This document shows, in pieces, positions 1 to 6,913 of a stretch of 13,830 bases of DNA. The stretch lies in assembly GCA_900552155.1 (NCBI GenBank), contig URYU01000035.1:1-13830 (forward strand), in the 5' to 3' direction. The stretch's first letter is position 1. Each line of letters opens with the position of its first letter. This DNA is from an uncultured Collinsella sp. GTDB taxonomy: Bacteria; Actinomycetota; Coriobacteriia; Coriobacteriales; Coriobacteriaceae. The translations under genes and the position numbers were made by a program. Below the pieces are notes generated by a model. That model saw nothing but the letters and a program-made list of their open reading frames with translations. It was not told the DNA's origin and ran no database searches.

Positions 1-1286
1 CCGACATCGTCATCCTGATCGCCGCCGCCGACGACGGCGTCATGCCCCAGACGGTCGAGTCGATCAACCACGCCAAGGCCGCCGGCGTACCCATCGTCGT
101 CGCCGTCAACAAGATCGATAAGCCGGGCGCCAACCCCGACCGCGTGCGCCAGGAGCTCACCGAGTACGGCATCATCCCCGAGGAGTGGGGCGGACAGAAC
201 ATGTTCGTCAACATTTCGGCCAAGCAGAAGATCGGTATCGACGACCTGCTCGAGACCGTGCTGCTCCAGGCCGACGTGCTCGAGCTCAAGGCCAACCCCG
301 ACACCTTTGCCTCCGGTAACGTCCTCGAGGCCAAGCTCGACAAGGGCCGCGGTTCGGTTGCCACGGTCCTCGTGACCCGCGGTACCCTGCACGTGGGCGA
401 TACGCTGGTCGCCGGCCTTACCTACGGCCGCGTCCGCGCCATGCTCGACCCCAAGGGCAACGCCGTCACCGAGGCCGGTCCCTCCGACGCCGTCGAGATC
501 CTGGGCCTGCAGTCCGTGCCCAACGCCGGCGACGAGTTCCGTGTGTTCGAGGACGAGCGCGAGGCTCGCGCCCTGGCCGACGAGCGTTCGCTCAAGGCCC
601 GTATCGAGGAACAGAGCCGCGTGAAGCACGTCACGCTCGAGAACCTCTTCGAGACCATCGCCGACGCCGAGGTCAAGGAGCTCAACCTGATCATCAAGGC
701 CGACGTTCAGGGTTCCATCGAGGCCCTTCAGGACTCGCTCGACAAGATGGACCAGTCCGAGGTGCGCATCAACACGATCCACTCCGCGGTCGGTGCCATC
801 AACGAGACCGACGTCGTCCTGGCAGATGCCTCCAATGCCATTATCATCGGCTTTGGCGTGCGTCCCGACGGCAAGGCCCGCTCCGCTGCCGAGCGCGAGG
901 GTGTCGAGATTCGTTGCTACGACGTCATCTACAAGTGCCTCGAGGAGCTCGACGCTGCCCGTATCGGCATGCTCAAGCCTACCGAGGTCGAGGTCTCCAC
1001 GGGTACCGCGACCGTCCTGGACACCTTCAAAGTGCCCAAAGTCGGCATCGCCGCCGGTGTCCGCGTCGAAGAGGGCGAGATCGCCGCGACCGATTCCGTG
1101 CGCCTGGTGCGCGACGGCATCGTGGGCTTCAACGGCAAGATCGCCTCGATGCGCCACTACAAGGATGAGGCCAAGAGCCTCAAGAGCGGTTCCGAGGGCG
1201 GCATTGGCCTGGAGAACTTCCAGGACATCAAGCCCGGCGACCAGATCGAGGGTTACCGCATCGACCAGGTTGCCCGTACCGAGTAG
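1..1286 (+). CDS. infB: Translation initiation factor IF-2, 3' part (5' end outside window)
   Basis: This is the C-terminal ~427 residues of the GTPase that brings fMet-tRNA to the 30S subunit and promotes subunit joining. The reading frame is open from base 3 with no start codon, and the first residues (DIVILIAAADDGVMPQT) are the stretch just after the G3 motif, so the gene begins upstream. Visible parts, in order: G4 motif NKID (108-119), G5 motif SAK near 215, the rest of the G domain to about base 280, β-barrel domain II (VLEAKLDKGRGSVATV), domain III (IIKADVQGSIEAL) and the C1/C2 fMet-tRNA-binding domain IV. The protein ends ...YRIDQVARTE, typical of the family. Two cysteines usually conserved in C2 are absent: AGV replaces AGC (1059-1061) and SEGG replaces ECG (1197-1199). 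The downstream neighbour rbfA follows after 11 bp, the common infB-rbfA pairing. Identification is secure; the missing N-terminus cannot be judged. Confidence 0.97.
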   Translation, partial: DIVILIAAADDGVMPQTVESINHAKAAGVPIVVAVNKIDKPGANPDRVRQELTEYGIIPEEWGGQNMFVNISAKQKIGIDDLLETVLLQADVLELKANPDTFASGNVLEAKLDKGRGSVATVLVTRGTLHVGDTLVAGLTYGRVRAMLDPKGNAVTEAGPSDAVEILGLQSVPNAGDEFRVFEDEREARALADERSLKARIEEQSRVKHVTLENLFETIADAEVKELNLIIKADVQGSIEALQDSLDKMDQSEVRINTIHSAVGAINETDVVLADASNAIIIGFGVRPDGKARSAAEREGVEIRCYDVIYKCLEELDAARIGMLKPTEVEVSTGTATVLDTFKVPKVGIAAGVRVEEGEIAATDSVRLVRDGIVGFNGKIASMRHYKDEAKSLKSGSEGGIGLENFQDIKPGDQIEGYRIDQVARTE

Positions 1287-1297
1287 GGGGTAGCGCT

Positions 1298-1708
1298 ATG
1301 AAGCAAACGCAGGCAACCCGCCGACTGGGCGAGCAGCTTCGCGAGAAGCTCGGTTATATCCTGCTCTTTGAGGTTTCCGATCCGCGCCTCGATCTGGTCA
1401 CCCTGACTGCGGTCGAGGTCGCGGTGGACCGTTCGTTCGCGCGCGTGTACGTGTCGTGCGATGCGAGCCGCTACGACGAGGTCATGGAGGCGTTCGCCAG
1501 CGCCAAGGGCCGCATTCGCAGCCTGCTGGCCCGCTCGCTCGATTGGCGTGTCACGCCCGAACTCGATTTTCGCATCGATCGCTCGACTGATGAGGCCGAG
1601 CGCATCACGCGTGCGCTGGAAAACGTTCCGGCCACGCTGGCGATCGAAAAGGACGAGGACGGCTACCCCATAGCGGATGCCGCCCAGGAGGCAGCTTTAG
1701 ATGACTAA
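1298..1708 (+). CDS. rbfA: 30S ribosome-binding factor RbfA
   Basis: RbfA is a small KH-fold protein that binds immature 30S subunits and helps 16S rRNA 5'-end maturation and cold adaptation. The 136-residue product has the family pattern: an N-terminal helix with RRLGEQLREKLGYIL, the SDPR turn (27-30), the strand VTLTAVEVAVDRSFARVYVS, and the C-terminal signature RVTPELDFRIDRSTDEAERI (about 84-103), which ends in the region shared by RbfA proteins. The length is normal (usually 115-135), with a short acidic tail. The ATG at 1298 is preceded by AGGGGGT (1285-1291) at 6-nt spacing, so the start is well supported. It sits 11 bp after infB, and its last 8 bases overlap the next gene, which implies co-transcription and coupled translation. 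The family assignment rests on motifs and context together. Confidence 0.95.
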   Translation: MKQTQATRRLGEQLREKLGYILLFEVSDPRLDLVTLTAVEVAVDRSFARVYVSCDASRYDEVMEAFASAKGRIRSLLARSLDWRVTPELDFRIDRSTDEAERITRALENVPATLAIEKDEDGYPIADAAQEAALDD

Positions 1709-2744
1709 TTCCGCTGATCTCGCCGCTGGCGAGTCTGCAGATATTACGCGACGCATCCTCGAGCTCATCGAGGGTGCGTCCTCCATTGCGATTTCGGGAC
1801 ATACGTCTCCCGATGGTGACGCCCTGGGCTCCGTGCTGGGTCTGGGCTTATCGCTTATGAAGTTTTTCCCCAACAAGGACATTGCGCTGCTGCTGGCAGA
1901 CGATGATCCGGTGCCGCGCATCTACCGCTTTATGGAGGGCGCCGATCGCTTGGTGCCCGCATCTGCGTATACCGGCAATCCGGACCTGTTTATCTCGGTG
2001 GATGTGCCGGTCGTCGAGCGCCTCAACAACTCGGCCGAGGTACTTCGTCGCTCCAAGCATGTGGTGTGCTTCGATCACCATCCGGCGCGCGAGGAGTTTA
2101 CCGAGCTGAGCCTGAGGCGTGTCGATGCCGCGGCCTGCGCCATGATTATCGACCGTTTCTTGGATAATTGCGGCATCGTCGCCCGTGATGGCGTTGCGAC
2201 TTGCTTGCTGTGCGGCTTGGTGACCGACACCGGTCGTTTCCAGTACCAGAACGCCGATGCTGCCGCGTTCCACGCGGCTTCGCGCCTGGTAGCCCATGGT
2301 GCCGATCCGGCTCGTGTTGCGCTCGAGGTCTACCAGAGCATGCGCGTCGAGTTTTTGCACCTCAAGTCTATTGTCATGGGCCGTATTAAGACGGTCGCGC
2401 ACGGGCGCGTGGCGTATAGCTATGCCTACCAGAGCGACCTTGAGGCCTGCGGCGTCACCTCGGATGAATGTGACGGTCTGGTCGATGTGGTGCGTTCGGT
2501 GATGGGCGTCGAGGTTTGCCTGTTCTTAAAGGGCATCGATGGCGATACCAAGGTGCGCGGCAACCTGCGCTCAAAGGGTGACCTCGATGTGTCCGAGATC
2601 GCTGCCAACTTTGGCGGTGGCGGGCATCATGCCGCCGCCGGCTTTACCAACAACGGAACGATTCGCGAGACGCTCGCCGTGGCACTTCCCATGCTGGCCG
2701 AGCTGGTGGGGGAGGATCCCGCTTCGGTGACCGTCGAGCTCTAA
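1701..2744 (+). CDS. nrnA: DHH/DHHA1 phosphoesterase, NrnA-type nanoRNase / pAp phosphatase
   Basis: The 347-residue protein is a DHH-superfamily phosphoesterase. Members next to rbfA and truB are usually NrnA enzymes, which degrade 2-5 nt RNA fragments and often dephosphorylate pAp to AMP in the cytoplasm. Manganese-ligand motifs are intact: HTSPDGDALGS (H34, D38, D40), D101 in FISVD, DHH at 125-127 and D176 in GLVTDTGRF. The C-terminal DHHA1 substrate-binding domain has KVRGNLRSKGD (284-294) and GGGGHHAAAG (305-314). AGGAGG at 1686-1691, 9 nt before the ATG, supports the start. The first 8 bases overlap the end of rbfA, and truB follows after 15 bp. Which substrate dominates (nanoRNA, pAp or a cyclic dinucleotide product such as pApA) cannot be read from the sequence. 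The family call is firm, the symbol less so. Confidence 0.9.
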   Translation: MTNSADLAAGESADITRRILELIEGASSIAISGHTSPDGDALGSVLGLGLSLMKFFPNKDIALLLADDDPVPRIYRFMEGADRLVPASAYTGNPDLFISVDVPVVERLNNSAEVLRRSKHVVCFDHHPAREEFTELSLRRVDAAACAMIIDRFLDNCGIVARDGVATCLLCGLVTDTGRFQYQNADAAAFHAASRLVAHGADPARVALEVYQSMRVEFLHLKSIVMGRIKTVAHGRVAYSYAYQSDLEACGVTSDECDGLVDVVRSVMGVEVCLFLKGIDGDTKVRGNLRSKGDLDVSEIAANFGGGGHHAAAGFTNNGTIRETLAVALPMLAELVGEDPASVTVEL

Positions 2745-2759
2745 CTTTTTGGATGGTAC

Positions 2760-3692
2760 ATGGCTCGTCGTACGCCTTCTCAATTGAATATGCTGCTCGC
2801 CGTCGATAAACCGGTGGGCTGCACATCCCACGACGTGGTTTCGCAATGCCGACGCGCCCTCCATGAGCGGCGCGTCGGTCATGCCGGCACGCTCGACCCC
2901 ATGGCATCCGGCGTCATGGTTGTGGGCGTGGGTCAGGCCACGCGTCTGCTGGGCATGCTCACCCTCGACACGAAAAGCTACGTCGCCGACATTTCGTTTG
3001 GCGTCGAGACCAATACTGACGATGCGGAGGGCGAGGCCGCTCGCACCGTTTCTGTTGCCCCCGAGCTGCATGACATGGCCTACGCCCGTGAACAGCTGGC
3101 TGCTATGCTGGGGCCGCAGATGCAGGTCCCGCCGGCGTTCTCGGCCAGCTCGGTCAACGGCGTTCGCGCGTACAAGTCTGCTCGTGATGGCAATGCCGTT
3201 GACCTGCCCCCGCGTCCCGTCGAGGTGTATGCCGCCGACTTGATCGCCGTGAGCGGCGAGGGCGATGCCTGTGTTTGGACCGTGGCATTTTCGGTGAGCA
3301 AGGGCACCTATATCCGCGCGCTCGCTCGTGATTTGGGTCGTGCGTGCGATAGCGCCGCACACATTTCCGCGCTACGCCGGACGGCATCCGGCGTGGTTTC
3401 CATTGGCGTCTGCCATGCGGTGGAGGAACTTTCTCCCGAGTCTGCGACTGGCTTTGCTTTGGACCCCATCGCGGCCCTGGGCGCCACGCGTGTCGACTTG
3501 CCGGGCAACCTTGCCGATGACCTGCTCTGCGGCAGGCGCATTCCCGTTGACCGCGCGCTTGTCGACTTCGATGCTTCGAAGGCGCCGTTTGCGCTGGTGC
3601 TCGATGGTGGGCTCAAGGCGCTTGCCCGCATTGAGGACGGTCGCTTTGTGATGGAGCACGTGTTTCCGCAGGCAATTGGCGGTGTTCGATGA
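2760..3692 (+). CDS. truB: tRNA pseudouridine(55) synthase TruB
   Basis: TruB isomerises U55 in the T-loop of tRNAs to pseudouridine and also acts as a tRNA folding chaperone. The 310-residue product shows the N-terminal LLAVDKPVGCTSHDVV, the catalytic motif GHAGTLDPMASG with nucleophile D46, the conserved Tyr in KSYVADI (Y74), the QVPPAFSASSVNGVRAY segment (122-138) and the KGTYIRAL motif (181-188). The C-terminal region (about 230-310) carries a PUA-like extension. The length is normal. The Shine-Dalgarno before ATG 2760 is poor (GGATGG at 2751-2756, only 3 nt away). Translation may depend on ribosomes finishing nrnA 15 bp upstream; ATG 2790 (residue 11) is a less likely alternative start because it would sit almost on the conserved LLAVDKP segment. 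It overlaps ribF by 4 bp (ATGA), the familiar truB-ribF pairing. Confidence 0.96.
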   Translation: MARRTPSQLNMLLAVDKPVGCTSHDVVSQCRRALHERRVGHAGTLDPMASGVMVVGVGQATRLLGMLTLDTKSYVADISFGVETNTDDAEGEAARTVSVAPELHDMAYAREQLAAMLGPQMQVPPAFSASSVNGVRAYKSARDGNAVDLPPRPVEVYAADLIAVSGEGDACVWTVAFSVSKGTYIRALARDLGRACDSAAHISALRRTASGVVSIGVCHAVEELSPESATGFALDPIAALGATRVDLPGNLADDLLCGRRIPVDRALVDFDASKAPFALVLDGGLKALARIEDGRFVMEHVFPQAIGGVR

Positions 3693-4696
3693 TGCTGGCC
3701 CCCCACGAGCTCGCGCGTATCTTTTTCGCGGGCGAGTCGGGCGAGGCGCGCATCGTTCCCGCCGCCGCGTTTGATGGGTGCGGGCGTTTAGGTGCTGCCT
3801 CAATTGCCATCGGCGTGTTCGATGGCGTGCATCGGGGACACCGCGAACTTATTGACGCCGTGGTGCGCGACGCCCGTGACCATAACTGCCTCGCAGTTGT
3901 GGTCACCTTCGATCCCGATCCGGACGTCGTGGTGAGTCCTTCGCCCGCTCAAAAACTGATGACGACGGCCGACCGCCTGCATGCCCTGGCTCTCACCGGG
4001 GTCGATGCGGTTGTCGCCGTTCCTTTTACGCCCGCGGTGGCGGCACTCGATCATGTCGGTTTTCTCTCACTGCTGTCGCGCGTCGTCGACATTCGCTCGA
4101 TTCGCGTTGGCAGCGACTTTAGGTTGGGTCGCGGTGGCGCCTCGGGCGTTGCCGAGATGCAGGTATGGGGTGCCGAGCGCGGTGTTGATGTCTTTGGCCA
4201 CGAGCTTCTGTGCGTTGATGGCCAGACGATCTGCGCCACCCGTATTCGCCAGGAACTGCGCCAGGGCCATGTTGAGCTTGCCACCGAACTGCTCGGTCGT
4301 CCGTACATGCTGCGCGGCGTGGTCGCCGGTGGCCGTCATCAGGGCTCTGACATGGGCTTTCCCACGGCAAACATTCAGGTGCCCGAGGGCATTCAGGTGC
4401 CTGCCGATGGCGTTTACGAGGGCCTTGTGCTGGTCGACGATACCGTGTGGCCCGCTGCCGTTAACGTGGGCCTGCCGCCGACGTATGCCGACGATGCTGC
4501 CTCGGCGCATCTGGAGGCTAATCTGATTGGGTACGCGGGCGACTTGTACGGTGCGTCCGTCTCGCTGGCGTTTACGCGCTGGCTGCGCCCGTCGCGCGCG
4601 TTCGATTCGCTGGACGAGTTGATCGCGACCGTCGAGGGTAATATTGACGATATTCGCCACAACTTGGGTGAGCAGGGGGTGAGCATCCGTGATTAG
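3689..4696 (+). CDS. ribF: Bifunctional riboflavin kinase / FAD synthetase RibF
   Basis: RibF converts riboflavin to FMN (C-terminal kinase) and FMN to FAD (N-terminal adenylyltransferase). The 335-residue protein has the nucleotidyltransferase motif GVFDGVHRGH (42-51), VTFDPDP (72-78), GSDFRLGRGG (141-150) and TRIRQEL (184-190), the usual S/T-x-IR motif. The riboflavin kinase domain starts near 205 and shows GRHQGSDMGFPTANI (215-229) and the HLEANLIGY segment with the probable catalytic E276. Length is normal. The start ATG overlaps the truB stop (ATGA, 3689-3692); a second ATG follows immediately at 3692, and either could be used. The Shine-Dalgarno is weak, consistent with translational coupling. 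There is no leader room for an FMN riboswitch here. Its last 8 bases overlap dnaG. Confidence 0.96.
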   Translation: MMLAPHELARIFFAGESGEARIVPAAAFDGCGRLGAASIAIGVFDGVHRGHRELIDAVVRDARDHNCLAVVVTFDPDPDVVVSPSPAQKLMTTADRLHALALTGVDAVVAVPFTPAVAALDHVGFLSLLSRVVDIRSIRVGSDFRLGRGGASGVAEMQVWGAERGVDVFGHELLCVDGQTICATRIRQELRQGHVELATELLGRPYMLRGVVAGGRHQGSDMGFPTANIQVPEGIQVPADGVYEGLVLVDDTVWPAAVNVGLPPTYADDAASAHLEANLIGYAGDLYGASVSLAFTRWLRPSRAFDSLDELIATVEGNIDDIRHNLGEQGVSIRD

Positions 4697-6803
4697 CGAT
4701 GAGGAGAAAGACCAGGTACGCGCTGCGTCCGACCTGGTCGCCATCGTGCAGGAAACGGTTGAGCTCAAGCCCCGAGGCCATGAGTTTTGGGGCTGCTGCC
4801 CCTTTCACGGCGAAAAGACCCCCTCGTTTCACATTATCCCTGCCACGCAGGTTTGGCATTGCTTTGGCTGTGGTGAGGGCGGCGACGTCTTCACCTATAT
4901 TATGAAGCGCGAAAACCTGAGCTTTCCCGAGTCGATACGCTACCTTGCCGATCGTGCCGGCATTGAGCTACACGATGCCGGCGCCCGTCGCGAGCGTGGC
5001 ACCAAGCGTGCTCGCATCTACGACCTATGCGCCGAGACGGCTCAGTTCTACCACACCATGCTCATGCGCGGTAAGGACGGCCGGCCGCGTGAGTACTTTG
5101 CCAGCCGCGGTATGGGCGGCGATGTCTGTCGCCGTTACTGTCTGGGCTTTGCACCGGGTCGCAACATGTTGGTGGCTCATCTGTCGCAGGCGGGCTTTAC
5201 CCCGCAGGAGATGATCGACGCCAACGTGGCTGTCAGCCGCGGGCGCGGACAGCTTGCCGACCGCTTTTACGACCGCGTGATGTTCCCTATCTTTGATGAG
5301 CAGGGGCATAACATCGCCTTTGGCGGGCGCATCATGGGTGACGGTCAGCCTAAGTACCTCAACACCGCCGAGACGAGCGTGTTTCATAAAAAGCGAAACC
5401 TCTATGGCTTTAACTGGGCCAAGGAGTTTATCGTCGCGCAAAATACCGCCATCGTGGTTGAGGGCTATACCGACTGCATCGCCTGCTGGGAGGCGGGGAT
5501 CAAAAACGTCGTCGCCACGCTGGGCACAGCGCTGACGGAACATCATGTTAAGACGCTCACCCGTTTTGCCAAGCGCATCGTCTATATGTTTGACGGTGAT
5601 GCCGCGGGACAGAAGGCCGCGCGCCGCGCGATTCAGTTTATCGAGCAGGATTCGATTGACCTTCGCTGCGTGGTGCTGCCCGACGGCAACGATCCCATGG
5701 AGTTCATCACGGCGCACGGCGGAGAGGAGCTGCAGAAACGCATTGACGCTGCCGAGCCGCTCATGGACTTCGTGTACCGTTCGCTGCAGGAGTCGAGCGA
5801 TATTACCTCGCCGGGCGGTCGTGCCAAGGCGCTGGAAGATGCTCTGACGCTTATCTATCCGCTGCGCGACAGCTACATGATCGACACGTACTTTATCCAG
5901 ATTGCCGACCTGTTGGGTTTGGACCTTGAGACCGTGCGCGCGAGCTCGGGCCGCGTGTTTCGCGATGTCGCCAAGCGCGAGGATGCGGAGCGCCGCCGTG
6001 AGCAGAACTATGAGCGCCAGAGGGCACAGGCCGAGCGCCCCGGAAACGCAGGCGGTCGGGCGTCTGGTTCGCAGGGGGCGCCGCGCGGCGCCTGGCCGTC
6101 GGGCGCGACGCCGCCAGTGTCCACACCGGTCGAGGATGACCCGTACGACTATGCGCCGCTCGAGGCCTATGAGGCCGCGCCAGTCGATGTCGTCGACGAT
6201 ATGCCGCCGATCGATGTGCCGGTTGGCATGGATGGTGCGGCGCCGGTTGCCGATGCAACGGGCACGCCCGCAGCTCCGGCGATGCCGATCGTGCTCACCG
6301 ATCTGGAGCGGAAGTCGCTGGCGGGGGAGCGCGAGCTGCTGACGATGCTTACCAGCTACCCCGACTTGTTCCGCACGTATGCCGATCGCATCTGCTCCAT
6401 CGATTGGGGCGACCCGCGTCACGAGTCGATTGCATGGGCCATACTGGCGGCGCCCCCTGGTACCGATCCTGCGGCCTGCATGGATGCGGCGCGCGCGGTA
6501 TGTCCCGAGGCGGCATCGCTTGTCAGTGCCGGACGCATCTCGGCGACGAGCAAGCACCCCACTGAGACGAACATCGTCTTTATGCTTGACACGCTCGAGC
6601 TCTACACCATCAAACGCCGCATGCGCTCCGCACAGGCTAAGCTGCGCCGGGACCATTCGCTCGATGAACAGGCGCGGCGCGTGCTGACCATGCAGGCGGT
6701 GCAGGACGCGCAGCGTCAACGCGAGCTGCAAAAGTCGATCGGCGGCGTGGCGGACCCGTTCCGTTTGATCGGTTTGGAGACGGCGGGCGCCGACCAGGCC
6801 TAG
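4689..6803 (+). CDS. dnaG: DNA primase DnaG (long inter-domain linker)
   Basis: DnaG makes the RNA primers for lagging-strand synthesis at the replication fork. The 704-residue product begins with a CHC2 zinc domain (C37, H40, C58, C61). Next come the catalytic core motif YLNTAETSVFHKKRNLYG (223-240) and the TOPRIM domain with VVEGYTD (E258), FDGDAAG (D302, D304) and GNDPMEF (D335). Residues about 425-533 form a low-complexity linker: first a basic/charged helix rich in Arg and Glu, then Gly/Ala/Pro and acidic sequence. The C-terminal DnaB-helicase-binding domain is about 534-704. Typical primases are near 600 residues; the linker explains the excess. The start is GTG 4689, 8 nt after AGGGGGT (4674-4680), overlapping ribF by 8 bp. 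rpoD follows, as in the widespread dnaG-rpoD macromolecular-synthesis arrangement, and no terminator separates them. Confidence 0.97.
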   Translation: MISDEEKDQVRAASDLVAIVQETVELKPRGHEFWGCCPFHGEKTPSFHIIPATQVWHCFGCGEGGDVFTYIMKRENLSFPESIRYLADRAGIELHDAGARRERGTKRARIYDLCAETAQFYHTMLMRGKDGRPREYFASRGMGGDVCRRYCLGFAPGRNMLVAHLSQAGFTPQEMIDANVAVSRGRGQLADRFYDRVMFPIFDEQGHNIAFGGRIMGDGQPKYLNTAETSVFHKKRNLYGFNWAKEFIVAQNTAIVVEGYTDCIACWEAGIKNVVATLGTALTEHHVKTLTRFAKRIVYMFDGDAAGQKAARRAIQFIEQDSIDLRCVVLPDGNDPMEFITAHGGEELQKRIDAAEPLMDFVYRSLQESSDITSPGGRAKALEDALTLIYPLRDSYMIDTYFIQIADLLGLDLETVRASSGRVFRDVAKREDAERRREQNYERQRAQAERPGNAGGRASGSQGAPRGAWPSGATPPVSTPVEDDPYDYAPLEAYEAAPVDVVDDMPPIDVPVGMDGAAPVADATGTPAAPAMPIVLTDLERKSLAGERELLTMLTSYPDLFRTYADRICSIDWGDPRHESIAWAILAAPPGTDPAACMDAARAVCPEAASLVSAGRISATSKHPTETNIVFMLDTLELYTIKRRMRSAQAKLRRDHSLDEQARRVLTMQAVQDAQRQRELQKSIGGVADPFRLIGLETAGADQA
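6077..6092. repeat. Perfect 16-bp GC palindrome inside dnaG
   Basis: GGCGCCGCGCGGCGCC reads the same on both strands. It lies in the part of dnaG that encodes the flexible linker (around residues 463-468). As RNA it could fold into a 6-bp all-GC stem with a GCGC loop. It may be an accident of the GC-rich, low-constraint linker, or a pause or processing site in the dnaG-rpoD transcript. Confidence 0.6.
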
Positions 6804-6831
6804 ATGTTGTGGTCAACCAGCGTATTCTCAC

Positions 6832-6859
6832 CTATATCCAGACCTCTTTTTGGGTATAG
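6832..6859. promoter_or_regulatory. Imperfect inverted repeat between dnaG and rpoD
   Basis: CTATATCC (6832-6839) and GGGTATAG (6852-6859) form an 8-bp dyad with one G-T wobble, separated by 12 bases that end in TTTTT. There is no T-run after the second arm, so it does not look like an intrinsic terminator. It sits directly upstream of the possible rpoD promoter, so an operator or RNA-processing hairpin is possible. The dyad is seen in the sequence; its role is inferred. Confidence 0.4.
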
Positions 6860-6872
6860 ACGTCACTGTGTG

Positions 6873-6881
6873 TGCTAAAGT
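6873..6881 (+). promoter_or_regulatory. Possible extended -10 element for rpoD
   Basis: TGCTAAAGT matches the extended -10 pattern TGnTATAAT in all but two of the hexamer bases. No good -35 box lies 16-18 bp upstream; the nearest, TTGGGT at 6850-6855, is 20 bp away. If used, it would give a leader of about 25 nt before GTG 6914. This is a weak candidate; rpoD may also be read from the dnaG transcript. Confidence 0.35.
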
Positions 6882-6901
6882 ATTGAGTCCTGTGGACTAT
6901 G

Positions 6902-6909
6902 AAGGGAGA
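6902..6909 (+). promoter_or_regulatory. Shine-Dalgarno that sets the rpoD start
   Basis: AAGGGAGA lies 5-7 nt before GTG 6914. The in-frame ATG at 6899 is upstream of this site and has no ribosome-binding sequence of its own, so the GTG is the better start. Confidence 0.75.
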
Positions 6910-6913
6910 ATCT

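Noticed and set aside
793..1293. Plus-strand frame of 166 codons inside infB
   Set aside because: It overlaps the conserved C-terminal domain of IF-2 in another frame and gives Ser/Arg/Pro-rich sequence typical of a shadow frame.
3600..3700. FMN riboswitch upstream of ribF
   Set aside because: ribF starts inside the last codons of truB, so there is no untranslated leader, and no FMN aptamer-like sequence was seen.
5025..6731. Minus-strand open frame of 568 codons opposite dnaG
   Set aside because: It lies wholly opposite dnaG, which has all primase motifs. Long antisense frames are expected in GC-rich genes with biased third positions. The translation is rich in Arg, His and Gly with no recognisable domain.
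6899..6913. ATG 6899 as the rpoD start
   Set aside because: The only good Shine-Dalgarno (6902-6909) lies downstream of this ATG and is correctly spaced for GTG 6914.
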